Assembly (NCBI GenBank): GCA_030407085.1
Contig: CM059583.1
Span: 20,186,001 to 20,250,000, forward strand
Reading direction: 5' to 3'
Length of the DNA stretch: 64,000 nt
Source of the DNA: Trichopria drosophilae
Lineage: Eukaryota; Arthropoda; Insecta; Hymenoptera; Diapriidae
Both the position numbers and the translations under genes were made by a program. This document shows, one piece after another, positions 53,395-64,000 of this stretch (its first letter is position 1; every line of letters begins with the position of its first letter). Below the pieces are notes generated by a model. The model was not told the DNA's origin and made no database searches. It saw only the letters and a program-made list of their open reading frames with translations.

Positions 53395-53961
53395 TACAGT
53401 AGTCCTTCCCTTATTCTAATTTGTCCAGTCAGGCAAGATGGCGGCCTTCTTCCCTTATTCTAATTTTCCCCTCTCCCCCACTACAGTAGCCCTTCTCTTA
53501 TTCTAATTTGTCCAGACAGGCAAGATGGCGTGTCCTTCTCGTATTCTAATTTGCCGCCAAAAACGTTTGCACTTTTCTAGGATCTTGTGAGGGTTTTTTA
53601 CATCAATGTTAATTTACACAATATTATTTATTAGACAGATAACCGAACTGACTTATTGTTAAATGTTTTCGTTTTTAAAAAGAGTTTTTTTTAGGTTATG
53701 TTGTATGCATGAAATTAGATTAGAGGAAGTGAACAAATTAGAATAAGAGAAGAAGTTAGAATAAGAGAAATTAGAATAAGAGAAGGACTACTGTACTTAG
53801 ATTTGTAGTCTCACTTTTGTCTCTTTTTCTTTTGTTGCACATGCGCCGTTATTTGTATTTAGAAAATCCACACGTCAACACACGTCAGTGGGGAGAACGC
53901 GTGAGGGGAAATATTAGAATAGGAGAAGAGAAAAAATTAGAATAAGGGAAGGAGTACTGTA
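53395..53961. mobile_element. Pogo-like MITE, outer copy of a nested pair
   Basis: TACAGTAGTCCTTCCCTTAT at 53395 and ATAAGGGAAGGAGTACTGTA at the right end. Interrupted by a second element of the same group. Confidence 0.82.
53482..53795. mobile_element. Pogo-like MITE nested in the previous one
   Basis: TACAGTAGCCCTTCTCTTAT at 53482 and ATAAGAGAAGGACTACTGTA ending at 53795. The right side has three copies of AATTAGAATAAGAGAA-type words. The CTTCTC and CTTCCC variants distinguish inner from outer. Confidence 0.82.
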
Positions 53962-54046
53962 TATATATTTTATATAATTCAACTCTAAAATATATACGAT
54001 GTCTAACAAAAATAAAAAGATATAATATATTATCATCCACTATTAA

Positions 54047-55156
54047 CCCTTTGCGACATACATTTTTCTTTACATGGAAAATAACTGAAATTTGTTACTC
54101 GGAGATTTTTGGGGTACCTGATTACGAATTTGAAGTCAGATTTTGAAAATTCAAAATAACGGATTCAATATGACGAACGATTTTTTCAAAATTCATCGGA
54201 TTCGCTTGAAATTTGTTACTCGGGGATTTTTGGGGTCGCTGATTACGAATTTGAAGTCAGATTTTGAAAATTCAAAATGGCGGATTCAATATGGCCGAAG
54301 AATATTTCAAAATTCATCGGATTAGGTTGAAATTTGTCAATCGGGGGTTTTTGGGGTAACTAATTGCGAATCAGACGTTAGTTTTAATAAATTAAAAATG
54401 GCAAATCGATTTTATTAGCAAACAATTTTGAAAATGTCTTCACGTTACCCGTTATTATTTTTACCAAGTTAAAAATTGCAGATCAAACATGCCGGACAAA
54501 ACATTTTACAGACTCCATTTAAAGAAAATCTTATATTGGAGGGTTTTCAGGAACGCTGATTACAAATCCGAGGATAATGTTATAAAATTCCGGATTCAAT
54601 GGATTTGGCAAAATTAACGTTGGATTCGTAATCAGAGATCCCGAAAACCCTCGAGTAACAAATTTTTAAAAAAATGAGACATTTAACAATTTTTTTGTTC
54701 GACATATTGGATCCGCCATTTTGAATTTGATGAAACTAACAACTGATTCGTAATCAGCGACTCTTAAAACCTCCGAGTAACACATTTTGTTGAAAATGAG
54801 GCATTTTAAAATTTTGTTAGCCGCCATATTGGATCCGCCATTTTGAAATCGGTAAACCTAACATCGGAGACGTGATCAGCGACCCCAAAAACCTTTATAA
54901 ATAAATCTATAGTAAAAAAAACCTTGTGCAGTTTGCAAAAATGAATTTATTCGAAAAAAACACCGTTTTTTTTATTTGTTAATAACAAATATAATAATAA
55001 CACTAAACGATAAAATTATTTTTTTTATAGTTATATTGGTTCTATATAGGAAATGGAAAAAGATCTCGTCCCCGTATATTTCATATTCTGCGAGAAAAGT
55101 GAGGAAATGTGAATAAATCTAGGTGGTACAACTATGTACCACTATGCCGCAAAGGG
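54047..55156. mobile_element. TTAA-flanked element, CCCTTTGCG(A/G)CATA ends
   Basis: Exact TTAA on each side (54043-54046, 55157-55160). The ends CCCTTTGCGACATA and TATGCCGCAAAGGG are inverted with one mismatch. Inside are two direct copies of a roughly 80-bp unit (GTTACTCGG...TTTTTGGGGTCGCTGATTAC...TTCAAAATGGCGGATTCAA), a worn third, then inverted copies in the right half. No transposase. Confidence 0.85.
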
Positions 55157-56012
55157 TTAAAGCGTTAAGTAGAGTAAGGGGGTAAGGGGAAATTTCAAAT
55201 AAGAGGGGTCGGCGCCATCTTGAAAACCATGACCAGTTCAAATAAGGGGGGTTCTGCTGTATATATTTTAGAGTTGAATTATGTAAAATACATATATATA
55301 TAATTTATCTGAAAAATGTGTAGAGAATTTTAAATTTGGATAAAAATGTAACGAAATCACAACTCGTGCCCTTAAGTGATAAATAAAGACTGCAACATTT
55401 CGCATTTATTTATGGTCATTTATATCTGCATTCGAGTGTAGAAATAAACAATTTAAATTTACATTATGCACTTTATTATATATAATTATGTATCAATAAT
55501 TTTTTGTTTCACAAGTAAATACACTGTGATTAAGACCGAAATGAATATAGGAGACAATATTTAACCCAAAATTTGCAAATATGATTAATGAGAGCTTCAA
55601 ATCACTTCAAATTCAGTACTAAGCTACTGATATTGGATTTGTTTGTTTTTTTGCAAATAAAAGGCTTTTCAATTTTTGTGGAGGTCTTGAAATACACATC
55701 ATTAAAAATTGACAACATCCTAACCTTCAAATGTGCACTATTATTTTACGAAATTTGCAGCTTCTCGAATAATTTGTATGACGTAAATCACGAGTTTGAT
55801 GCAAAATTTTGAATTAATTTGAAATTTCATTACATATCAGTCTACCGACTACACATGTTTGCAAATTTAGGTTAAACGGTATTTACACTGTACAACTTTG
55901 ATGGTGTACACACTGCAAACTGTATCGAGATGTTCGAACGGTGGTGGGGTAAGGCCTGAGGGGAAACGATTCAAATAAGAGGGGCAACTAAAATAAGAGA
56001 GGTTCTACTGTA

Positions 56013-56986
56013 CGTTGTCTAACAAAAATAAAAAGAAAACCATGACCAGTTGAATTAAGAGGGGTTCTATTGTACATTGTAATCGAACAGATTTAATTGC
56101 TCTAGAAAAGCTCTCAAGGAGGTTGTCCGGGTAAAGGGGTGTACAATTGCGAGAGCTGCAGGTCGTTTTAGATGGCGCCATACTCACATTTGTCGAGAAT
56201 GTAAAAAACTGCAGAAACCCACATTTAGTACAGCATCAGCCATGGCTTGATTCTCGCCCGAAGACAACACCTCGAAAATGTCAAACAGAAAGCGTGGTTC
56301 GTCTTACACACATCGAACTGTTGTCTGAAAACAACTTCAAAATATTGGCCAGTTGGGGAACGATTACGACCTACGACTTCCTAGTACAGTTTTCATCCCC
56401 TCGATTACATCTTCCTCGCTCCAATAACTTCGTTTGTGCCCTAGATATGTTCTATTTCTATTCAAGATAGTTTTTTTGTTAATTTCCGATTTAAATTCTA
56501 GAAGGAAAACCTACTTCTAGTAAATAAGTCTATACTAGTACTTTGTTAAGATTTTTTTCAGGATACAGATGTTTCGTTGTTAGTTTACACTGCACTTCAA
56601 ATTCCAATATCTCTTTCTTCATCTTTGGTTTGTAATCGTTAGTACTCCAGTTTTCTTCTAGAAGCTCCCGCAAAGTAGACGACTTTCGACAGATTCCTGC
56701 CTACCAAAAAGGTATTATTACTGAGTTGACTAATGTTTGGTAAACATTTGTACGTTTCGAGACCTTCTAGTTACCTTTTAAGTCATCCTAATAGTTATTA
56801 AACTTCCATGCTTCAAAATCTGCAATTAGTGATAAAATAGCACAAGGCAATCCCTTCCAAAATGTCTTGAGAGGTTACCGTGCTTAACCCTCCTGAGATT
56901 TTTTCTTTTCCCATATGGAAACAATGTAGTTTGGACGAGTAAACTCGTCCTTGTACACAGGCGGTTTAAATGTCATGAAATTTCCC
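56013..56986. other. Intergenic, no gene called
   Basis: Mixed composition. A 107-codon open frame at 56147-56470 has no recognisable motif and no splice context. A further TTAACCCTCCTGAG at 56884 looks like another TTAA element's left end without a visible right end. Confidence 0.4.
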
Positions 56987-56990
56987 TTAA

Positions 56991-57478
56991 CCCTTTCGTT
57001 GGCATTGACGCAATAGGGCGCACATCGTTTTTTTTCTATTTAACTTGCTCCGATTTGGAATCCAAGTCTAACTTGGGGGTTTTTGGGGTCGCTGAATCCG
57101 AATCTTAAGTCAAAATTTAAAAATTCAAAATGGCGGATGCAATATGGCGGCCGAAAATGAAACAAAATGGAAAAAGTTACTCGATAGTAACGAAATTTGT
57201 TACTCGGGGGTTTTCGGGGTTGCTAATTACGAATTCAGGCTTGAAATTTCAAAATTCAAGATGGCGGATTCACATTCGCAATCGGCAACCTCGAAAACCC
57301 CCGAGTAACAAATTTCATCACAATCAAGTAATTTTTTTCATTTTCGGCCACCATATTGGATTCGCCATTTTGAATTTGCAAATTTTGAGTTCAAATTCGT
57401 AATCAGCGACCTCGAAAACCCTTCAGTACGGGTTGAAGTCGAAATGGCGATAAAAAATTTTCTGTGCCAACGAAGGGG
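56991..57478. mobile_element. TTAA-flanked element, CCCTTTCGTTGGCA ends
   Basis: TTAA at 56987-56990 and 57479-57482; the ends CCCTTTCGTTGGCA and TGCCAACGAAGGGG are inverted with one mismatch. It contains the same TTCAAAATGGCGGATGCAA unit in direct then inverted order. Confidence 0.85.
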
Positions 57479-57482
57479 TTAA

Positions 57483-58330
57483 TGTAGGCTTCAATAACAG
57501 CAAGGTAACAAGATTTGGTATGGATTAAGAATTAAAAAGTACGCAATAAGACCGTACTTCATATACACTGTGAAGAAACAAAACACTCACATGGTAAAAA
57601 ATATTGCCGTTTATTAAAATGATCTATTATTCAATACCTTCATGCACTCGCAAATTACATTCTTGTTCAACGTTTGAATAGCACTTGGTTTGCTCTGTAA
57701 AATAACAATATAATTTACATATACAAATACTACCTATATTTTTAATTTTACCGTAGGCAAATCAAACAGTCATCAGGACCCAATTCAAATTATATACAGA
57801 AGATTCCACATTTCCTTAGAAATTATTAGATTCAATATGAAATCCAAACAGGCATCCGGAAAACCATTCCTGCATCCGGAATGAAATGGAATCTCCCGAA
57901 ATTTGTACTGGGTAACGCGAATTGAACCCGTGGGTTATTAGTAAAAAATTCGAAGACATTCCGAAGCACTGTTGTCAGGTACGAATATCCGTCGATCGGC
58001 TCGATTCTATTGTCGACAGTGGTAAGAATAATCTTGACGCTGGTATCGCAATTGCCTACGAGATAAAATCACATTTTCGCGAAGTTAAAAATTACCCTAC
58101 GATAATATTCTATTGCGTATTTTGTACACTTAACTGTATTGGCAAATAAAAAAATATAGCACTACTTGGTACCGATAAAGTTTTTCGTCAAGAGTATTGA
58201 CAAATAATTTCTTTCGTCACTGGCGCAAATTACCCCGCCACACTACACCGTTTATATAAATTAACAATTACGCAATTAAACATACAGTATGAACACAACA
58301 AAAGTACAAAAATTTCAAACACGCTGTTTC
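57483..58330. other. Probable 3' UTR / flank of the coiled-coil gene
   Basis: No coding homology is recognised. An open frame on the plus strand at 57922-58149 has no motif. AATAAA on the minus strand near 57609 could serve the gene ending at 58331. Confidence 0.35.
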
Positions 58331-58477
58331 TTAATTTACGTCCGGTTGGTCGATGAAATCCGCTGTTTCCAGTTCTTTTATCCTTTCCTCTAATTCTTGA
58401 ATCTTTCGAGCACGTGCACGGCAGACATCTTTCATAAGAGCTTTTTCCTTCTCGATTTTTTGTATCCGTAGGTGTTC
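58331..58477 (-). CDS. Last coding exon of an unidentified coiled-coil protein
   Basis: The acceptor TTTTTAG lies just before 58477; 48 codons follow to TAA (58333-58331): EHLRIQKIEKEKALMKDVC, RARARKIQELEERIKEL, then ETADFIDQPDVN. It reads as a charged coiled coil with leucine/isoleucine heptad spacing. The composition and sharp acceptor make it a real exon. Upstream exons should lie at higher coordinates but I could not find one before 64000. I do not recognise the family. Confidence 0.6.
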   Translation of the reverse strand, partial: EHLRIQKIEKEKALMKDVCRARARKIQELEERIKELETADFIDQPDVN

Positions 58478-58502
58478 CTAAAAAAATAGGATTATTTTTG
58501 TT

Positions 58503-59714
58503 TATATGGGCATTATTCTAGAACTTTTAAACTTTGAGGTTGAAGAAAATTGCATTTTTTTTTAGGCACATTAATGAAATTAATTTTATTGGCTTTAGAA
58601 TTGATCAAATGACAGGAAAAACCTTGCGTGACTCATTTATACACAATGTATTTTTTTTTTAATGTAACATGTTACGTTACTCGTAAAATTAGTTTTTAGT
58701 TTTGTAACGTTTAATATACATAAAAAATTCAGTTCTTTTGCTTATGGCCTAATTTTTACAAGCAAGTATATAAAATTAAACGTCTAGTTAATAGTTATTC
58801 AAATTTAAAATAACGGATTAAATATGGCGGACTATTTTTACAAAATTTCTTTGATTTTTATAAAATTTGATATGTTAGGGTTTTTGAGGCCACTGATTAC
58901 AAATCCAAAGTCAGTTTTCATTAAAATTTGAAATCCAAATACATGATTTAACATTAAGGATACCAAAAAATTAAAACGATTTGTAAAGAATAATCATTTT
59001 ATTATTGTCAAAAAGTGTGTTTTTTGTTGTAGTAAAAAAACACAAAAGTTATAAATACTTTAATAACATAGGAGAAAAGATCACAATGATTCCAAAGTAC
59101 TTAGAAGCTAAATTGTAGATGTGCCATTAAATAATTTGATTTTTCAAAGTGAGTTTCGCTTGGAAATTTAAAGTTTGACGTGGTCGCATTTTTTATGTAT
59201 AGGTGGCACACATTCGGGCAAAGGTTCAAATTACTTCTTATCATATAGGTAATGTACCCCGGTTGTGTGGTTTCTTAACAACCAATGTGAAAAAAATTAT
59301 CTAAGGTTGATTGCTAAATTGTCAACTATAAAAAAAATGTTATCTCGCAAGTTTGAAGGTATATAATTTTATTCCTCAGTGAGGCACATCATTAAGTCAA
59401 GGATTTTTCATTTATTTACATCCCCAAATACTTTCACAAAAAACCACAGACCGTAAAAAAAAGGTTCAAAAAGTTTCAGTGTTAAAACTGAAAAAATGTA
59501 GTGAGTGTCGCGCACCAAAAACAGGCAAATTCACTACTTTTATTTACTCTCATTGTTTTCTACATATCTGTAATTAGTAATAAACATTTACATTACATGT
59601 AAAACGAACAAAAATTTGTTGATCTGTAGTGTTGCAAAGTTATATTTAAAATTTTTAAGGTATCATAATGAGCGACAACATAAAGTTTAAAAGTTCTAGA
59701 ACAATGCCCATATA
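58503..59714. repeat. Foldback element, TATATGGGCATT ends
   Basis: TATATGGGCATTATTCTAGA near 58503 and TCTAGAACAATGCCCATATA near 59695-59714 are inverted, continuing through GAACTTTTAAACTTT. The inside is AT-rich and non-coding. It lies in the intron upstream of the 58331 exon. Confidence 0.6.
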
Positions 59715-60169
59715 TACACTTCTTTGATACTCAAATCCACTTTTAAAGCTGTTTTATAATTACATTTCATTATAATAGAACAACAATTACACGAAATGTG
59801 GTTGATTATTAATCTTGCTAAAGTGAAGCAATTTAGACTAGAAATATTTTATCCTGGAGAACTTACCCAACTATGTGTCTTTTATAACTTTATGAATGTA
59901 TTTCAAAATTGCACCATAATAATTACGTGAGTGTAATTAGTCTACAAAAATAAGTTTCGTATGCAATGCAAGTGAATTCTTACAACGAAAATTTACTTTA
60001 ATTTACTTTAAAATTCTTGCAATTAAAGAGTAGTTCCATACAAGAATGCGACAGTCAAAAAAGTGTTTTGAGTCATTTAACAACAAAAAAACGACAATAA
60101 CACATATTGAATCATTCATTTAATAGCTTAATTTGAATTTGAGTTTTACCGATAATAAGTACAATCATG

Positions 60170-60902
60170 TATATGGGGCATTCCATCCCAAACGGACAAC
60201 TGAGAAGATTAGCATTTTTCGGTGTCTCGCATTAAACGCTTGTTTTTGAAGTTCTGTGTCCGATGAAAGGAAAAAATAATTCGTGGATTTTATTCGTCTT
60301 TTTATGCACTTTCCGATGATTAAAATGATTTTTTATTTTATTTATTTATTCATCATGATTTTTCAGTTTAAAAAATAAAAATCGATTTTTTTCAAACTTG
60401 GACGTTTTAAATATTTTTTTAAGCAGGCCCAAATGAAAGCTCGTATATTTTCCTATAAAATCCAATTGTCACAATTAAGGGCCGGTTGGTTCTTCGCCCT
60501 GAAATGTGCAAAATAATACGCGCACTCGGCTAGAAATGCACTCTCGTGAGCGTGAGTACCCAAATGCGCTTATTATTATGCATATTTATGGATGAAGAAC
60601 CTACCGGCCCATAATTGTGACAATGGGATTTTATAGGAAAATATACGAGCTTAAAAAAATATTTAAAACGTCCATGTTTGAAAAAAATCGATTTTTATTT
60701 TTTAAACTGAAAAATCATGATGAATATATAAATAAAATAAAAAATCATTTTAATCATCGGAAAGTGCATAAAAAGACGAATAAAATCCACTAATTATTTT
60801 TTCCTTTCTTGGACACAGAGCTTCAAAAACAAGCGTTTAATGCGAGACATCGAAAAATGCTAATCTTCTCAGTTGTCCGTTTTGCATGGAATGCCCCATA
60901 TA
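60170..60902. mobile_element. Almost perfect 0.73-kb palindrome, TATATGGGGCATTCC ends
   Basis: Left TATATGGGGCATTCCATC and right CATGGAATGCCCCATATA are inverted, with arms of about 350 bp that match nearly base for base (GGACAACTGAGAAGATTAGC, AAATATACGAGC and others) around a spacer of roughly 30 bp at about 60525-60560. TA could be the duplication (Tc1/mariner-type). Non-coding. High arm identity implies recent origin or conversion. Confidence 0.82.
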
Positions 60903-61283
60903 TGTAATGGCATTTTAATCATTATAAAATAAACACTTAAAAATTCGGAGTTAAATCGTTATATTTAACACTGGACTCTCTATAGATCCACACCAAAAAC
61001 TAGTGCAAATTATTGGTGTAAAATTGGAGCTAATTTAAAAATAAATATAGTTAACGGCTTATACCTACAAATTGCAGTAGATGTTAAAATGCCATAGTAT
61101 GAAAATTAGGCCTTGTCGAAACATTTATAATCTCAACTAGTAATGAAATTAACAACGATAAAGGTAAAAGAAAAAAGAAACAAATTATATTCATAACTAT
61201 AAAGTTAATACAATTTCGATTTGACAGTTATTTGGAGCTAATTTATTTTGTTGATTTCTCATGCCATATGTCATATTCGTGCA

Positions 61284-61562
61284 TACATAGTGGCCCTCCC
61301 CTTATTTTAACTTTTCGGGTCAAGGAAGATGGCGGCTTCTTCCCTTATTTTATCGCTTCCCCTCATCCTCACCACTGGCAGTATGAGAGATTAAAAACAA
61401 AGAGGAGATATAGTAGCGCAAGCGCAAACAGCAGTCCGCACTGTTTTGAACACTTTCAAATGGCGAATGATGGGGACCACTCACGAGGGGAAGAAGTTAA
61501 CATAAGGGACGAAAGAAAGTTAAAATAAAAGACGCAGTTAAAATAAGGGGAGGGCCACTGTA
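61284..61562. mobile_element. Pogo-like MITE variant (TTATTTTAACTT words)
   Basis: TACATAGTGGCCCTCCCCTT and AAGGGGAGGGCCACTGTA ends. Left CTTATTTTAACTTTTCGGG and right AAAGTTAAAATAAAAGAC / CAGTTAAAATAAGGGG. It holds a 98-codon chance frame. Confidence 0.78.
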
Positions 61563-62348
61563 TGAAGGGCAAAAAATTGACCATTGTGACCTAATAACGT
61601 GAGCGGGCAAATAAAGATCTTTATTTTCCCTAGGAAAAATTTTCTGTAACCGACCGGATTTTAAATAAAAAATGAACAAAATTTTATGTGTTTCGTTTTT
61701 TTGTGAATTTTTTTCGCATCAATGAAGCTGCGGGATCGATTATTTTTTGGACATATTTACGTTTGGAAGAGGTTAGGTTAATTTCGGACAAAACAAACAA
61801 ATTAGTAGTGTAAGTTCATAGATATTGTGCACTTTTGGTTGCGAATAGGCATCGATCCTGCACCTTTATTGGTGCGAAAAAGAATTCTCAAAAATACGAA
61901 ACACGCGAAATTTTATTATTTTTATTTAAAACGCGCGTTTTCGAAGCAAAATAAATGCAATTTTGATCACGTCAATCGAAAGAGCATACGCGAAAATGGT
62001 GGTATTTGTCACTTCCAAGTCAATATTAATCTTATTTTCTGTTGAGAATGAAGCTCGAAAATCTACTAAAAAATGTGCATCTCCCGGACATAATGGGTTA
62101 TTATAAGCCGTCTAACGCCACCTATGACACGCCGTTTACTATGAGATAAATGATGAAAAACTGAATCGGAAGTTCCTTTTACAAAATTTGATCTGAGGCT
62201 TAAAATTTCATTGGTGAGCCATCGAAGTTTCGAAAAAAATGCCCATTTTTGCAATAACTCGGTTCTTTTTGAAGTTATGTTAACTAGGGAAAGTCCATAT
62301 TGAAGATATTTTCAAGCTCTACAATTCAGCTCTGTGGCTCTTTGACCT

Positions 62349-62798
62349 GCCATGAATATTTCTCTTGTTATAGCCAAAAAAGGATGAAAAATGACGATTT
62401 TTGCGTTTTTTCACGTCTAACTTTTTTCGCTAAACAGCTAACGAAATATCACACAAGTAGATGTAGGCCTTGAAAAAATGAACAGTTTAACCCTTAATAT
62501 GATGTGATTCGATAAAAATTGAAACCACGAAGAGCCTTTGAAGTCATGGAATTGGCGAAAAACGAGTTTTGCGAATACCGAGACGTTTTTCGTCCATTCT
62601 GCGACTTTCAAATACTCTCTGTGGGTTTAAATTTTAGCGAATCGCTTCAGATTATGGATCAAATTGTTCGTTTTTTATGGCCTACAACTTCTTTATTGTG
62701 ATATTTCGTTAGCTGCTTAGCAAATAAAGTGGGACGAGAAAAATCGTAAAAATTGGCATTTTTCACCCTTTTTATGGCTATAAAAAGAGAAATATTCA
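62349..62798. repeat. Inverted-repeat element
   Basis: GAATATTTCTCTTGTTATAGCC near 62352 and GGCTATAAAAAGAGAAATATTC ending near 62798 are inverted, as are CTAACGAAATATCAC (about 62438) and GTGATATTTCGTTAGC (about 62698). Directly right of it lies CAGTACCGCTCAAAAGTATG, like a Tc1-type terminal repeat, with no partner seen. Confidence 0.6.
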
Positions 62799-62804
62799 AT
62801 GTAC

Positions 62805-64000
62805 AGTACCGCTCAAAAGTATGAGCTCACCCTTGCGGAATTTGGCTAAATTAAAATGTTGATATCTCATCGCCAAGTCAACGTACGGGAACAATAAAAA
62901 AAGAGAATTAAAGAGGAGACTTTCAGCTTTCCAGTCGTGGTATTTCATTTCAATATGAGTCAAAATTCCTGAAGTGGCCCCCTCAATTTTCATGAAGTTA
63001 CAAATGTTGAAGTTAATCATCGTATTTTAATGTTCTGGTACTCGGAAACATGTCCACAAAAGATTTTGCGAATATTTAATTTATAACAATAGTTATTGTT
63101 AATTAAAATTTTAAGCAACTTTTTATTTAAATATCTATAAGGCCTAAAGTTTTTAATTAAATTTAATGAAATTTTCTGAGTCAGGCCATAAATGAATGTT
63201 CTTAAATTTGATCTGATAAAACTAGAAAACATTGTATCCAAGTCATTTTTTAAAACATTTTTTCTAAACAAATGCGATTTTAACTGTGTTCTCCATGTGA
63301 TTTTTTATTTATTTTTATTGCTAAATATTCCTTATAACCTTGGTAAAAAACAAGTGAAAACAAATTTTTGCGCCAAGACCAGGGTTTTTTAATATTTCAG
63401 TTTTTGTCACGCGCTATATGTTACAGGCACTGTACGGACGCACGTTGGTCCAGAATGCGATTTTTTTGGAAAATCAACTTTCCGAGAGAACCACTAAACC
63501 GATTGTGTAATTTTTTTTTTAAATTGAAGCTTACATAATTTGCAACAACTTTGTGGAGTCAAAAAAACATTTTTAAAGTTTGTTCATCAATTGCAGTAGA
63601 TGTCCTAAAATAGTTCAAACAGCACAGAATATAGATAGTAGGAAACTTATTCCTATTAAAATTTAATCGAAAAATTGCTGCAAATTACCCATAAACTTAA
63701 GTGAAGTTGACTACTTCTACTATACATTAATTTAAGTAAAAATATTACAATTAACAATACTAATAGGGGATACCTAACCAAAGAATTACTTCTTTTCGTT
63801 ACTTTCCACTAAACTATCCAACGGTACTTGAATTTTGTCATGTAAGGTTTCTTCCGGAGTAGGATTATAAAATTATACACATCTTAAAATATAGATATAA
63901 AATGTATTTTTTAAATAAATGTATATATTACATAACATTATATAAATTTATACATTTTGCCATAGTTTATTTTTTAATGTATGTTTTTTTTTAAATACAT
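62805..64000. other. Window end: no supported gene
   Basis: AT-rich. A possible coding-like stretch on the minus strand at 63788-63865 is discussed under rejected items. Confidence 0.4.

Larger units (their letters stand above)
52698..56012. repeat. 3.3-kb foldback with nested elements
   Basis: Left GTAGAACCACTCTTATTTG and right AATAAGAGAGGTTCTACTGT are worn inverted ends. Arms of about 700 bp (52730-53390 and 55270-55990) are inverted copies, for example CGTTTCCCCTCAGGCCTT near 52727 and its inverse near 55955. The core has been filled by a TACAGT MITE pair (53395-53961) and a TTAA element (54047-55156). Paired 74-codon open frames in the arms (52881-53105 minus, 55588-55812 plus) are arm copies. 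Confidence 0.7.

Noticed and set aside
52881..55812. Two similar 74-codon open frames (52881-53105 minus, 55588-55812 plus) that looked like a duplicated gene
   Set aside because: They are the two arms of one foldback. About 10 of 74 residues differ and the changes look mostly amino-acid changing, so there is no sign of protein selection.
56147..56470. 107-codon open frame, plus strand
   Set aside because: No motif, no splice context and no homology recognised; surrounded by repeats.
63786..63872. Possible last exon on the minus strand reading PTPEETLHDKIQVPLDSLVE to SNEKK and a stop
   Set aside because: The frame has an upstream stop 12 bases before and no AG acceptor between; another frame with an acceptor gives a low-complexity peptide. 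Kept only as a note.
1..64000. CRISPR arrays, operons and ribosome binding sites
   Set aside because: The window is a spliced metazoan genome; repeats seen are transposon-type, with no regular spacer structure.

Overview
This is AT-rich nuclear DNA from an insect. The four recognisable genes are spliced with GT-AG introns and have animal orthologues, Inscuteable among them. There are degenerate and perfect TTAGG-type repeats, Jockey/CR1-like non-LTR retrotransposons, tRNA-derived SINE-like sequences and many foldback/MITE elements. TTAGG repeats and general style would fit a hymenopteran, but that is inference; the sequence does not fix the order.

Layout. 1-6.06 kb is gene-poor AT-rich DNA with one short MITE. 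6.06-25.8 kb (+) holds inscuteable, a five-exon gene (724 aa) with large introns full of repeats and a likely second promoter near 13.1 kb. 26.14-33.0 kb (-) holds the Mitd1 orthologue (four exons, 240 aa), convergent with inscuteable; its 6-kb first intron contains a foldback transposon carrying two further insertions, one in each arm. 33.1-38.1 kb is intergenic and almost wholly repeats. 38.27-47.07 kb (+) holds the Supt7l/STAF65-gamma orthologue (six exons, 331 aa), whose 7.4-kb first intron is a transposon nest: a broken plus-strand LINE, a CACTG-ended DNA element carrying its own LINE, and an intact-ORF minus-strand LINE. 47.16-52.28 kb (-) holds Alg8 (seven exons, 548 aa), tail-to-tail with Supt7l at 87 bp, with two foldback elements in its introns. 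52.5-57.5 kb is nested foldbacks and TTAA-flanked elements. 58.33-58.48 kb (-) is the last coding exon of an unidentified coiled-coil protein whose remaining exons lie upstream or outside the window. The rest is repeats.

The genes do unrelated housekeeping or developmental work: spindle orientation (inscuteable), ESCRT-III at abscission (Mitd1), SAGA transcription coactivator (Supt7l) and N-glycan precursor glucosylation in the ER (Alg8). Nothing suggests they act as one system. The most unusual content is in the non-coding DNA: a pogo/Tigger-like MITE group in which a short 'word' is iterated at both ends and changes together within each element but differs between elements; at least three TTAA-flanked CCC-starting elements; and CACTG-ended elements with 2-3 bp target duplications, one of which can be checked because its removal restores a LINE reading frame. 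All exon joins given below were checked by hand for GT/AG and frame.
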